Source: Thiohalocapsa sp964524185 (GTDB lineage: Bacteria > Pseudomonadota > Gammaproteobacteria > Chromatiales > Chromatiaceae). Taken from it: a stretch of 64,000 nt of DNA. The notes under the pieces were generated by a model. That model ran no database searches. It was not told where the DNA came from and saw only the letters and a program-made list of their open reading frames with translations. Both the position numbers and the translations under genes were made by a program. Numbering within the stretch: position 1 is the first letter of the stretch; every line of letters begins with the position of its first letter. Location: contig CAZGCI010000007.1 in the NCBI GenBank assembly GCA_964524185.1, positions 5,092 through 69,091 on the forward strand. The letters are read 5' to 3'. This document shows, in pieces, positions 38,598 to 47,665 of the stretch.

Positions 38598-38674
38598 GCG
38601 TCACCGCAGTCGCTGCGCGCAGCCGCTAGTTCAGCCCCGCGGGATGCCGAGCATGAACCACACGCCCCGCCTGC

Positions 38675-39340
38675 TCAAGGTGCCTCGCCGTGGAGGGACA
38701 TCACGGGCCAGCCGCGTGCCAGCGCCGCTGCCCTGAGGGCAGGATCGGGGTCCACCGCGACGGGGTTGTCCACCCGCTCCAGCAAGGGCAGGTCGTTGAT
38801 GGAGTCGCTGTAGAAATGGCTGCCGGCGAGTGTCCCATCATGTTCGGCGAGCCAGTCCATGAGTCTGCTCACCTTGCCCTCGCGGAAAGCTGGCGTGCCC
38901 GCGACCCGGCCCGTATACCGCGTTCCGTCGTGCTCCGGCTCGGTGGCGATGAGATGCGGGATATTGAAGCGCGCGACGATGGGCGCGGTCACAAAGGCGT
39001 TGGTGGCGGTGATGACCAGGAGCGTATCCCCGGCATCGCGGTGGTGTGCCACCAAATCCAATGCCGGCTGGCGGATCAGCGGGGCAATGTGCTGGTCGAC
39101 GAACTCCTCCCGCCAGGCCAGCAGCGACTCCGGCCGGTTGTCGCGCAGTGGCCGCAGCGCAAAGGCGAGGAAGGCCTCGATGTCCAGCTGCCCTGCCTTG
39201 TAGTCCGCGTAAAACCGGGCGTTGGCGGCCTCGTAGGCCGGGCCGTCGACCACCCCGCGGGCGACCAAATGCCGGCCCCAAAGGTAATCCGAGTCACCGG
39301 CGAGCAGCGTGTTGTCGAGATCGAAGATGGCGAGGGGCAT
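38675..39340 (-). CDS. HAD-IB family phosphatase (SerB-like)
   Basis: A haloacid-dehalogenase-fold phosphatase with motif I LAIFDLDNTLL (nucleophile Asp), motif II LLVITATN, and motif III/IV GSHFYSDSINDLPLL. The helical cap (about 25-100) fits HAD subfamily IB. The substrate is unknown. This type of gene stands next to rppH and ptsP in many gammaproteobacteria, here divergent from rppH. ATG 39340 is chosen; ATG 39364 is possible. Confidence 0.87.
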   Translation of the reverse strand: MPLAIFDLDNTLLAGDSDYLWGRHLVARGVVDGPAYEAANARFYADYKAGQLDIEAFLAFALRPLRDNRPESLLAWREEFVDQHIAPLIRQPALDLVAHHRDAGDTLLVITATNAFVTAPIVARFNIPHLIATEPEHDGTRYTGRVAGTPAFREGKVSRLMDWLAEHDGTLAGSHFYSDSINDLPLLERVDNPVAVDPDPALRAAALARGWPVMSLHGEAP

Positions 39341-39461
39341 GGTCGCGGCCTCTGGGCCGGTCATCGGCGGCAGCTCACCCTCGGACGATAACGGACTATT
39401 GCCGCATCAGCAAAGACTGAAATACTTGTGGATTTGCCCGGTTGTATAGGGATGTGGAAAA

Positions 39462-40136
39462 ATGCGCTCGGACTCAACGAGGTACACCACCTTGATCGAC
39501 CCGGACGGTTTTCGGCCCAACGTCGGCATCATTCTGAGCAACGAGCAGCGCCGACTGTTCTGGGGGCGGCGTGTTGGCCAGAACGCCTGGCAGTTTCCGC
39601 AAGGGGGTATCAAGTCCGACGAGACGCCGCTCGAGGCCATGTATCGAGAGCTCGAAGAGGAGGTCGGGCTGACGCCGGGGCAGGTCACGGTGCTCGGCGC
39701 CACACACGGCTGGCTCCGTTACCGGTTGCCGCGGCGCTTCATCAGGCGCCGCTGCGGGCCCACCTGCATCGGCCAAAAGCAGGTGTGGTTCTTGCTGCGC
39801 ATCGACTGTGGCGAAAGTGCCTTCTGCCTGGATCGTTCGGCAAAGCCCGAGTTCGATGCTTGGCGTTGGGTGCGCTACTGGCATCCGCTGCGCGAGGTGG
39901 TGTACTTCAAGCGTCACGTCTACGCCCAGGCGCTCGAAGAACTGGCCCCGCTGCTCTACCCCGAGGGCTTGCCGCGGCCAGAGCAACGCCCCGATACCCC
40001 GGCGGGTGCGCCCTCGGACACCATCAAGCCCGTGGAGCCGGCCGCCGCGCCGCGCCTCGACGCCACAGGGCATGGCTCCCGCCCGCAACCCGCCGCGGCC
40101 CGGGTTGCCGCCCATATGCGCCAGCGCCGGCGCTGA
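39462..40136 (+). CDS. rppH: RNA pyrophosphohydrolase RppH
   Basis: Nudix enzyme that removes pyrophosphate from 5' triphosphate mRNA and thereby triggers RNase E decay. DPDGFRPNVGIILSN, WGRRVGQNAWQFPQGGI, the Nudix box GGIKSDETPLEAMYRELEEEVGL, RRRCGPTCIGQKQVWFLL and EFDAWRWVRYW are characteristic. A Pro/Ala-rich tail of about 60 residues makes it longer (224 aa) than E. coli RppH (176). ptsP follows 39 bp downstream. Confidence 0.94.
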   Translation: MRSDSTRYTTLIDPDGFRPNVGIILSNEQRRLFWGRRVGQNAWQFPQGGIKSDETPLEAMYRELEEEVGLTPGQVTVLGATHGWLRYRLPRRFIRRRCGPTCIGQKQVWFLLRIDCGESAFCLDRSAKPEFDAWRWVRYWHPLREVVYFKRHVYAQALEELAPLLYPEGLPRPEQRPDTPAGAPSDTIKPVEPAAAPRLDATGHGSRPQPAAARVAAHMRQRRR

Positions 40137-40175
40137 GCCCGGCCCGCCTCGGGCCGGCCGCGTCCCATTTCGGCC

Positions 40176-42437
40176 ATGCTCGCGACGCTGCGCAGCATTA
40201 TCGAGGCGGTGGATCGGGCGCCAGGCCTGGACGCGGCGCTCGCCGTCGTGGTGCGCGCGGTGAAGCAGGCCATCGGCGCCGACGTTTGCTCTGTCTATCT
40301 CACCGACGCCAGCCACCGCGAGCACGTCCTCATGGCCACCGAGGGTCTGCCGCCGGAGGCCGTCGGTCGCGTGCGCATCCCGCTACATCGGGGGCTCATC
40401 GGCCGTGCCGCCGAGCGCGCGGACATCGTCAACCTCGACGACGCCCACACCCATGCCGCCTACCTCGCCGTCCATGACAGTGGCGAGGAACGCTTCCACG
40501 GCTTCCTGGCGGTACCCCTGGTTCAGCATCGTAAGGTGCTTGGCGTGCTGGTATTGCGCCGGCGATTGCCGCGGCGATTTGCCGACGATGAGGTGACCTT
40601 CGTGGTCACGCTCGCGGTGCAGCTCGCCGCGGCCATTGCGCTGGCCCGGGGCAGCGGCGAGCTGGCGCGGTTGCAGCATGCCGGGCTGCCGAATCATTTC
40701 CTGGAGGGCATTGCTGCGGCCCCCGGCGTGGGGATTGGCGTGGGCTTCGTGGTGTATCCGCCGGCGGACCTCGATGCGGTGCCGGATAAGCCCGCCAGCG
40801 TGCCGGAGACGGAGGTGGCGACCTTCAGCGCTGCGGTGGCTGCAGTCGCCGACGACATCCGCCGGCTCGCCGAGCGCATGGGCGCCACCCTGCGCGAGGA
40901 GGACCACGCGCTGTTCGAGGCGTGGCGGCTGATGCTGGAAAGCGACAGCTTCGTCGCCGACACCGTTTCCCGCATCCGCGCCGGCCAATGGGCACAGGGG
41001 GCACTGCGGGCGACCATCGCCGAGCTGCTGGCGGAGTTTGACCGTCTCGACGATCCCTACCTGCGCGAGCGCGGAGCAGACGTGCGCGATCTCGGCCGCC
41101 AGGTGCTGTTGCGCCTGCAACGCGGCCCCACGCCGAAGGCGGCCTATCCAGCGCAGACGGTGCTTGTTGGGGATGAGGTTAGCGCCATGCAGATCGCCGC
41201 GGTGCCGCGGGAGGCGCTCGCGGGCATTGTGAGCCGTTGCGGCTCGGCGTCCTCCCACGTGGCCATTCTGGCCCGCGGTATGGGGGTACCTGCGGCCGTG
41301 GGGGTGCTGGAGCTCCCGGTGGGCCAGCTTGAAGGCCGATCGATGATCGTCGACGGCTACCGGGGCCGGGTCTATATCGAGCCGTCCACCACCATCGCCG
41401 CCGAATACCGTCGCCTCGCCGTAGAGGAGCGCGCCTTTTCGGCGGAGCTGGAGGCCCTGCGCGGGCAGCCGTCCGAGACCACGGACGGCTTTGGGCTGCC
41501 GTTGTTTCTCAATACCGGGCTGGTGTTGGAGCAGCGCCCACTGGGTATCGAAGAATCCGCCGGCGTCGGGCTTTATCGCACCGAGCTGCCCTTTATGGTG
41601 CGGGATCGTTTCCCCGGTGAGGAGACACAGCTGCGTCACTACCGCCAGGTGCTCAGGACCTTTGCGCCGCGGCCGGTGACCATTCGCACCTTGGATGTGG
41701 GGGGTGATAAGCCCCTGCCCTACTTTCCAGTGCACGAGTCCAATCCGTTCCTCGGCTGGCGCGGCATCCGCATCACTCGGGATCACCCCGAGATCTTCAT
41801 GACGCAGGTCCGGGCCATGCTGCGTGCGGCGCTTGGGCTCGACAATCTGCAACTACTGCTGCCGATGATCACGACGGTCGACGAGCTGGATGATGCCCTG
41901 GGGCTGATCCAGCGCGCCTGCGACGAGCTACAGGAGGAAGGCCATGCCGTGCGGCTGCCGCCCGTGGGCGTCATGATCGAGGTGCCTGCGGCCGTCTACA
42001 TCGCGGACGTGCTGGCCCGGCGTGTGTCGTTTCTGTCCGTGGGGACAAACGATCTCACCCAGTATCTCTTGGCCGTCGATCGCAACAACGCTCGCGTCGC
42101 GGACCTCTACGACGAGTTTCATCCGGCCGTGCTGCGGGCGCTGATGCAGGTGACCGACGCTGCGCGCGGCCATGGCTGCGAAATCAGCGTCTGCGGTGAG
42201 TTGGCAGGGGACCCGCGTGCAACGCCGTTGTTGCTGGGCATGGGCGTGCACAGCCTGAGCATGGGGGCCGGCAGCCTGCTGCGCGTCAAGGGTGTGGTGC
42301 GCAGCATTAGCCGCGCCCGCGCGCGCGCCCTGCTTGGCCGCGCCTTACGCTGCGATCGGGGGGCCGATGTCCGGCAGCTCTTGATGGAGGCGCTGGAAGA
42401 CATCGGCCTGGGCGGGCTGGTGCGGCCCGGGCGCTGA
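40176..42437 (+). CDS. ptsP: Phosphoenolpyruvate--protein phosphotransferase PtsP (enzyme I-Ntr)
   Basis: Enzyme I of the nitrogen PTS: an N-terminal GAF domain (about 1-160), then the EI domains. The phosphorylated His361 lies in CGSASSHVAILARGMGVPA; the PEP-binding barrel has GVGLYRTELPFM, TIRTLDVGGDKPLPYF, MIEVPAAVYIADVLA and SVGTNDLTQYLLAVDRNN; CELAGDP near the C terminus holds the acid catalyst Cys. The GAF domain would sense glutamine in well-studied members. Partners ptsO and ptsN are not in this window. rppH-ptsP order is typical. Confidence 0.95.
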   Translation: MLATLRSIIEAVDRAPGLDAALAVVVRAVKQAIGADVCSVYLTDASHREHVLMATEGLPPEAVGRVRIPLHRGLIGRAAERADIVNLDDAHTHAAYLAVHDSGEERFHGFLAVPLVQHRKVLGVLVLRRRLPRRFADDEVTFVVTLAVQLAAAIALARGSGELARLQHAGLPNHFLEGIAAAPGVGIGVGFVVYPPADLDAVPDKPASVPETEVATFSAAVAAVADDIRRLAERMGATLREEDHALFEAWRLMLESDSFVADTVSRIRAGQWAQGALRATIAELLAEFDRLDDPYLRERGADVRDLGRQVLLRLQRGPTPKAAYPAQTVLVGDEVSAMQIAAVPREALAGIVSRCGSASSHVAILARGMGVPAAVGVLELPVGQLEGRSMIVDGYRGRVYIEPSTTIAAEYRRLAVEERAFSAELEALRGQPSETTDGFGLPLFLNTGLVLEQRPLGIEESAGVGLYRTELPFMVRDRFPGEETQLRHYRQVLRTFAPRPVTIRTLDVGGDKPLPYFPVHESNPFLGWRGIRITRDHPEIFMTQVRAMLRAALGLDNLQLLLPMITTVDELDDALGLIQRACDELQEEGHAVRLPPVGVMIEVPAAVYIADVLARRVSFLSVGTNDLTQYLLAVDRNNARVADLYDEFHPAVLRALMQVTDAARGHGCEISVCGELAGDPRATPLLLGMGVHSLSMGAGSLLRVKGVVRSISRARARALLGRALRCDRGADVRQLLMEALEDIGLGGLVRPGR

Positions 42438-42508
42438 GCGCGGCACTGGCCGCGACACCACATCGCTCAGGGGATGGGCCTGATCAGGCTGTTGCCGGCC
42501 GCGCGGTT

Positions 42509-43579
42509 TCAGGTGCTCGCATGGTAGGGACGGCTCAGCTCATGGACCGCCGCCACCATGGCGCCAGCGTGGTCCGGATTCGTGTCCGGATGAATGCCAT
42601 GGCCAAGATTGAACACATGCCCACTGCCGGCGCCATAGCTCGCGAGGACCCGGCCCACCTCGCGGCGGATGCGCTCCGGCGAGGCATAGAGGGTGCAAGG
42701 GTCCAGATTGCCCTGTAAGGCGACCTTGTCCTGCACCAGGCGGCGTGCGTCGGATAGGTCGGTGGTCCAGTCGACGCCAAGGGCATCGCAGCCGGTCTCG
42801 GCCATACGATCCAGCCATTGGCCGCCGCCTTTTGAGAACAAGACCACGGGCACGCGGCGCCCCTCGGCCTCGCGTGTCAGGCCCTCCACAATGCGCTCCA
42901 TGTAGCGCAGCGAGAACTCGCGGAAGTCGCCTGGTGTGAGCACGCCACCCCAGGTGTCAAAGATCATGGCCACTTGGGCACCAGCCGCGATCTGGGCATT
43001 GAGATACTGCGTGACGGCGTCCGCCACCTTGCCGAGCAGCCTATGCATCAGGTCGGGGCGGTCGAACATCATCGCCTTGCTGAGTGCGAAGTGCTTGGTG
43101 GTGCCACCCTCGATCATGTAGGTGGCCAGCGTCCAGGGGCTACCGGAAAAACCGATGAGCGGCACCCGTCCGTCGAGCTCACGGCGGATCACGCTGACAG
43201 CGTCCATGACATATCCCAGCTCGTCGGTGGGGTCGGGCACATGGATGCGCTCGACATCCGCTTGGGAGCGCACCGGCGAGGCGAAGTGCGGCCCTTCGCC
43301 CTCGGTGAAGTGGAGCCCGAGCCCCATGGCGTCCGGCACTGTGAGGATGTCGGAGAACAAGATGGCCGCGTCTAACGGAAAGCGCTCCAGCGGCTGGATG
43401 GTCACCTCGCAGGCAAGCTCCGCGTTGCGGCAGAGATCCATGAAGCTCCCAGCGCGGGCGCGCGTCTCGCGGTATTCGGGCAGATAGCGTCCGGCCTGGC
43501 GCATCATCCAGACGGGGGTGTAAGCGACGGGCTCGCGGAGCAGGGCGCGCAGCAGGGTGTCGTTTTTGAGCTCACTCAC
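42509..43579 (-). CDS. hemE: Uroporphyrinogen decarboxylase
   Basis: Converts uroporphyrinogen III to coproporphyrinogen III in heme and chlorophyll synthesis. PVWMMRQAGRYLPEYR, ILFSDILTVPDAMG, LIGFSGSPWTLATYMIEGG and FNLGHGI are family signatures, with catalytic Asp in the FSDIL block. GTG 43579, right before SELKNDTLLRALL, gives 356 aa, the usual length; an ATG at 43630 would add 17 unconserved residues. Convergent with ptsP and divergent from uvrD. Confidence 0.93.
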   Translation of the reverse strand: MSELKNDTLLRALLREPVAYTPVWMMRQAGRYLPEYRETRARAGSFMDLCRNAELACEVTIQPLERFPLDAAILFSDILTVPDAMGLGLHFTEGEGPHFASPVRSQADVERIHVPDPTDELGYVMDAVSVIRRELDGRVPLIGFSGSPWTLATYMIEGGTTKHFALSKAMMFDRPDLMHRLLGKVADAVTQYLNAQIAAGAQVAMIFDTWGGVLTPGDFREFSLRYMERIVEGLTREAEGRRVPVVLFSKGGGQWLDRMAETGCDALGVDWTTDLSDARRLVQDKVALQGNLDPCTLYASPERIRREVGRVLASYGAGSGHVFNLGHGIHPDTNPDHAGAMVAAVHELSRPYHAST

Positions 43580-43842
43580 GGGGCAGGATTCCGGGCTGTG
43601 GTGGTAACGAGGCGCGCGGTGAGCGCCCATTTTTGCGGTTGTGCAGCGCGGGGCTGCAGGCCCCTGCTGGTGGAAACGGCGTTATCGTCTCGCGGCGTTC
43701 GCCAGCGGGCGTCTGGAGTACCGCCTCGCCAGAGGACGGCACGCAGCATACTACAGGGCCCCCGACGCCGAGTAATGCGGGCTGTCGTGGCCTGGTGTTT
43801 TAATCGTGCGGGCTGCGAGCAGCCAGCCCCCGCCTCTGTGCC

Positions 43843-46050
43843 ATGTCTCGGTACAATGTCGGCATGGACCTCGACCCAGACCCCATCCTCAGGGACCTCA
43901 ACCCGGCGCAGCGCGAGGCAGTGGCCGCAAGCACGGGCAATCGGCTCGTGCTCGCCGGCGCCGGCTCAGGCAAGACCCGCGTGCTGGTGCACCGTATCGC
44001 TTGGCTGATCCAGGTGGAGCAGGTGCCGCCCTTCTCGCTGCTCGCGGTGACCTTTACCAACAAGGCCGCCCGCGAGATGAAGCAGCGCATCGAGCAGATA
44101 CTCGCACAGCCCATCGGTGGCATGTGGGTGGGTACCTTTCATGGGCTGGCGCACCGTTTTCTGCGCGCCCACTGGCAGGACGCTAAGCTCCCGCAACAGT
44201 TCCAGATCTTGGATGCCGACGATCAGTACCGCATGGTGCGCCGGCTGCTCAAGGAGCTGGCCCTCGACGAGGCGCGCTGGCCGCCCCGACAAGTGCAGGG
44301 CTTTATCAACCGGCACAAGGACGAGGGACGCCGCGCCGAGCACATCGATAGTGGCGGCGACTTCTACCAGCAGCAGATGATCGACATCTACCAGCGCTAC
44401 CAGACTGCTTGCGAGACCGCCGGCGTAGCGGACTTCGCCGAGCTACTGCTGCGCGCACACGAGGTGCTGCGTGATCGTCCTGACATCTTGCACCACTATC
44501 GTGGGCGCTTCCGCCACATCCTGGTGGACGAGTTCCAGGATACCAACACCATTCAGTATGCCTGGCTGCGTTTGCTCGCCGGCGACCGGGACAACCTGTT
44601 CCTCGTCGGCGACGACGACCAGTCCATTTACGGCTGGCGCGGTGCCAGAGTGGAGCACATCCAGCGTTTCCAGCGGGATTATCCAAACACCGAAGTCGTC
44701 CGTTTGGAGCAGAACTACCGCTCCACCGGCAATATCTTGACTGCGGCCAACGCGCTCATCGCCAACAACCCGACGCGGCTGGGCAAAAATCTTTGGACCG
44801 AGGACGGCGCCGGCGAGCCCATCCGCCGCTATGCCGCTTTCAACGAGGTGGATGAGGCGCGTTTCGTCATCGAGCGTATCCGCCGCTACTGCGTCGACGA
44901 GGGCGTGGCGCGTGCGGAGTGCGCCATCCTCTACCGCACCACGGCGCAGTCGCGCTTGTTCGAAGAAGCGCTGATTCAGGCCGGCATCCCCTACCGGGTC
45001 TATGGCGGCCAACGCTTCTTCGAGCGCGCCGAAATCAAGGACGCCTTGGCCTATCTCCGCCTGCTGGTCAACGTTCACGATGACGGCGCCTTCGAGCGCG
45101 TCGTCAACCTACCGCCGCGGGGTATCGGGCCACGCACCCTGGACCTGCTCCGCGAACACGCCCGTGCCCACGGAAGCTCGCTGTGGATGGCGGCGCAGGA
45201 CGTGGTGCGCGGCAACGCCCTACCGCCGCGGGCGCTTGGCGCCGTGCGCAACTTCCTGGATTTGGTCAGCGGACTGCGCAGCCGCGCCGAGGCGGATGCG
45301 GCCGATCCTGGGGCGCGGGACGCGGCGGATCTGCCGACGCTGATCGGCGACGTCGTGGCGGCCGCTGGCCTGCCGGAGCACTACAAGAAAGAGCGCGACG
45401 GGCGCGGCGTGGACCGCATCGAGAATTTGGAGCAGCTGGGTGAGGCAACGCGGCGCTTCGCCGCCGAGGCCGCCGATGACGAGGGCGATCTGCTCGGCAG
45501 CTTTTTGGCGCATGCGGCGTTGGAGGCCGGTGATGCCCAGGCCGATGATGTCCAGGACGCGGTGCAGCTGATGACCCTGCACAGCGCCAAGGGGCTCGAG
45601 TTCCCGGTGGTTTTCGTCACCGGTGTCGAAGAGGGGCTCTTCCCGCACGCCATGTCTGCCGATGATCCAGCGCGGCTCGAAGAGGAACGCCGACTCTGTT
45701 ATGTGGGCATGACCCGCGCCATGCAGCGGCTCTACCTCACCCATGCCGAGAGCCGCCGACTGCACGGCCGCGAGGAATACCCGATGCCCTCGCGTTTCCT
45801 GCGGGAGCTGCCGGTAGAATTGCTGGAAGAGGTGCGCGGCGGCGGCGTTGCCAAGCCCGCCGTGCAAACAGGGCAGCCGGGAGCTGGTGGCTTTAGCCTC
45901 GGGCAGCAGGTCGTGCATCCCAAGTTTGGCTCGGGCGTGGTGCTGGGCACCGAGGGCTCTGGCAGTCACGCCCGCATCCAGGTCAACTTCGAGTCCGTTG
46001 GCGCCAAGTGGCTGGTGCTGGCCTATGCCCGGCTCGATGCCGCCGGGTAA
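43843..46050 (+). CDS. uvrD: DNA helicase II (UvrD)
   Basis: SF1A helicase for nucleotide excision and mismatch repair. LNPAQREAV and Walker A LAGAGSGKTRVLVHR start domain 1A; DEFQDTNTIQY is motif II, VGDDDQSIYGWRGA motif III, VVRLEQNYRST motif IV, LMTLHSAKGLEFPVVFVTGVEEGLFPH motif V, and EERRLCYVGMTRA motif VI. The C-terminal tail (GQQVVHPKFGSGVVL) is the Tudor-like UvrD tail. Start at ATG 43843 or, equally possible, ATG 43864. Length 735 aa is normal. Confidence 0.95.
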   Translation: MSRYNVGMDLDPDPILRDLNPAQREAVAASTGNRLVLAGAGSGKTRVLVHRIAWLIQVEQVPPFSLLAVTFTNKAAREMKQRIEQILAQPIGGMWVGTFHGLAHRFLRAHWQDAKLPQQFQILDADDQYRMVRRLLKELALDEARWPPRQVQGFINRHKDEGRRAEHIDSGGDFYQQQMIDIYQRYQTACETAGVADFAELLLRAHEVLRDRPDILHHYRGRFRHILVDEFQDTNTIQYAWLRLLAGDRDNLFLVGDDDQSIYGWRGARVEHIQRFQRDYPNTEVVRLEQNYRSTGNILTAANALIANNPTRLGKNLWTEDGAGEPIRRYAAFNEVDEARFVIERIRRYCVDEGVARAECAILYRTTAQSRLFEEALIQAGIPYRVYGGQRFFERAEIKDALAYLRLLVNVHDDGAFERVVNLPPRGIGPRTLDLLREHARAHGSSLWMAAQDVVRGNALPPRALGAVRNFLDLVSGLRSRAEADAADPGARDAADLPTLIGDVVAAAGLPEHYKKERDGRGVDRIENLEQLGEATRRFAAEAADDEGDLLGSFLAHAALEAGDAQADDVQDAVQLMTLHSAKGLEFPVVFVTGVEEGLFPHAMSADDPARLEEERRLCYVGMTRAMQRLYLTHAESRRLHGREEYPMPSRFLRELPVELLEEVRGGGVAKPAVQTGQPGAGGFSLGQQVVHPKFGSGVVLGTEGSGSHARIQVNFESVGAKWLVLAYARLDAAG

Positions 46051-46206
46051 TCCAGGGGCTGGCGGCGGTAGCGCCCACTGCCAGCGCGGGGTGAGCCATG
46101 CCGGCGCTGCAGAGGTCTCAGGCCGCGCAACGTCAATTGCACCGGACTAGGTCGTGGCTGTGATTCGATGCGCTGATTGGCGCGCAGACCATGGGAGCGG
46201 TGGATC

Positions 46207-46518
46207 ATGAGGGGCTATGTGCGCCTCTTCCTTGTCCTGTTGGCGGTGCTGCTGGCCTACACGCTTTGGGAACGACATCTGCGCGGCCAAGGCGCAAGCG
46301 TGCCCGTGGTGATGGATGTCGCCGGTATCACGCTGACCCTGGCGTCGCTGCCCTGGTCGCTGGCGGCCCTGGGCTTCTTCCGAGCCGTCAGCTCACCGCT
46401 GGCGCATGTGCTACGCGATCTGGTTTATCTGTTGGTCTTCACTGGCGGTACGGCGCTCAACATCGTGTTGCTGACGGCGGGTCTCCGATGGATCATGCAG
46501 CGCCGGCGCGGCGGTTGA
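46207..46518 (+). CDS. Small three-helix membrane protein of unknown function
   Basis: 103 aa with three predicted membrane segments (about 5-23, 40-66 and 78-98) and a basic C terminus RWIMQRRRGG. ATG 46207 is preceded by GGAGCGGTGG. It does not match the four-helix DctQ subunit expected beside a TRAP binding protein, but it lies only 67 bp upstream of one on the same strand. No recognised family. Confidence 0.6.
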   Translation: MRGYVRLFLVLLAVLLAYTLWERHLRGQGASVPVVMDVAGITLTLASLPWSLAALGFFRAVSSPLAHVLRDLVYLLVFTGGTALNIVLLTAGLRWIMQRRRGG

Positions 46519-46585
46519 TGGACAACTTGCCCGCCGGGTGCCCCGGTGAGCCCTTTTGCCACGATAGAACGACGAGGAGAAACCC

Positions 46586-47665
46586 ATGCACCGCCGTACT
46601 TTTCTCGCCGGCGCCGCTGGTGCAACCGCTGCTGGCGCCACGCTCGGTGCCGGCAGCGCCTGGGCCAAGCCCGAGCACAAGTGGAAGATGGTCACCACCT
46701 GGCCGAAGAATTTCCCAGGCCTCGGCACCGGTGCGAACAAGCTCGCCGAACTCATTGGAGAGATGAGCGGCGGGCGGATTGAGGTGAAGGTCTACGGCGC
46801 GGGCGAACTGGTGCCGGCCTTCGAGGTGTTCGATGCCGTCTCCCAAGGCACCGCCGAGATGGGGCACGGCTCGGCCTATTATTGGAAGGGCAAGAGCGAA
46901 GCGGCGCAGTTTTTTTCCACCGTACCCTTCGGGCTGACAGCGCAAGAGATGAACGGCTGGATGTACTACGGTGGGGGCCTGGCACTGTGGACCGAGCTCT
47001 ACGCAGACTTCGGTCTGGTGCCGGCGCCCGCAGGCAACACCGGGGTGCAGATGGGCGGCTGGTTCAACAAAGAGATTAAATCGGTTGAGGACCTGCGGGG
47101 CCTCAAGATGCGCATCCCAGGCCTCGGCGGCGAGGTACTCAAGCGCGCCGGTGGCACGCCGGTGAACCTGCCAGGGGGTGAGCTGTTTACATCGCTGCAG
47201 TCCGGGGCCATTGACGCGACCGAATGGGTCGGGCCCTATAACGATCTCGCCTTCGGGCTCCACAAGGCGGCGAAGTACTACTACTACCCCGGCTGGCATG
47301 AGCCAGGTACGGTGCTGGAGGCGATGGTCAACAAGCAGACTTTCGATGACCTCCCCAACGACCTGAAAGCCATCGTGCTCAACGCGTGCAAGGTGATCAA
47401 CCAGGACATGCTTGCGGAATACACGGCACGCGATCCTGCCGCGTTGCAGACGTTGCTGACCGAGCACAACGTCGATCTGCGGCGTTACCCCGATGACGTC
47501 ATCGCCAAACTCCGCGAGCTGTCAGCCGACGTGGTGGCAGAGATCGCCGAGAAGGATGCCTTCTCCCAAAAGACCTTCGCCTCGTACCAGAAATTTCTCA
47601 AGCAGGCGCGGGAATGGAGCGCCCTCTCGGAGCTGGCCTATCTTCAGGCGCGGGATCAGGTCTGA
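46586..47665 (+). CDS. TRAP transporter substrate-binding protein (DctP family), Tat signal
   Basis: A periplasmic binding protein of 359 aa. The signal MHRRTFLAGAAGATAAGATLGAGSAWA carries a twin-arginine R-R-x-F-L, so Tat export is likely. The mature part has LAELIGEMSGGRIEVKVYGAGELVPAFEVFDAVSQGTAEMG, GLKMRIPGLGGEVLKRAGGTPVNLPGGELFTSLQSGAIDATEWVGPYND, typical of DctP/TakP-like proteins that bind 2-oxo acids or similar carboxylates. GAGGAG precedes the ATG. No dctQ or dctM membrane partners are present: an orphan. Confidence 0.87.
   Translation: MHRRTFLAGAAGATAAGATLGAGSAWAKPEHKWKMVTTWPKNFPGLGTGANKLAELIGEMSGGRIEVKVYGAGELVPAFEVFDAVSQGTAEMGHGSAYYWKGKSEAAQFFSTVPFGLTAQEMNGWMYYGGGLALWTELYADFGLVPAPAGNTGVQMGGWFNKEIKSVEDLRGLKMRIPGLGGEVLKRAGGTPVNLPGGELFTSLQSGAIDATEWVGPYNDLAFGLHKAAKYYYYPGWHEPGTVLEAMVNKQTFDDLPNDLKAIVLNACKVINQDMLAEYTARDPAALQTLLTEHNVDLRRYPDDVIAKLRELSADVVAEIAEKDAFSQKTFASYQKFLKQAREWSALSELAYLQARDQV

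Noticed and set aside
40383..41852. 489-codon minus-strand open frame opposite ptsP (similar long frames opposite mraY, ftsZ, murC, murE and pilQ)
   Set aside because: These mirror highly biased GC-rich codons of verified genes on the other strand; their translations are low-complexity and show no domain.
43824..43840. LexA box upstream of uvrD
   Set aside because: CTG and CAG are separated by 8 instead of 10 nt and flanking bases do not fit.
46207..46518. Small membrane protein as a DctQ subunit
   Set aside because: Too short, three instead of four helices, and no DctQ-type sequence.
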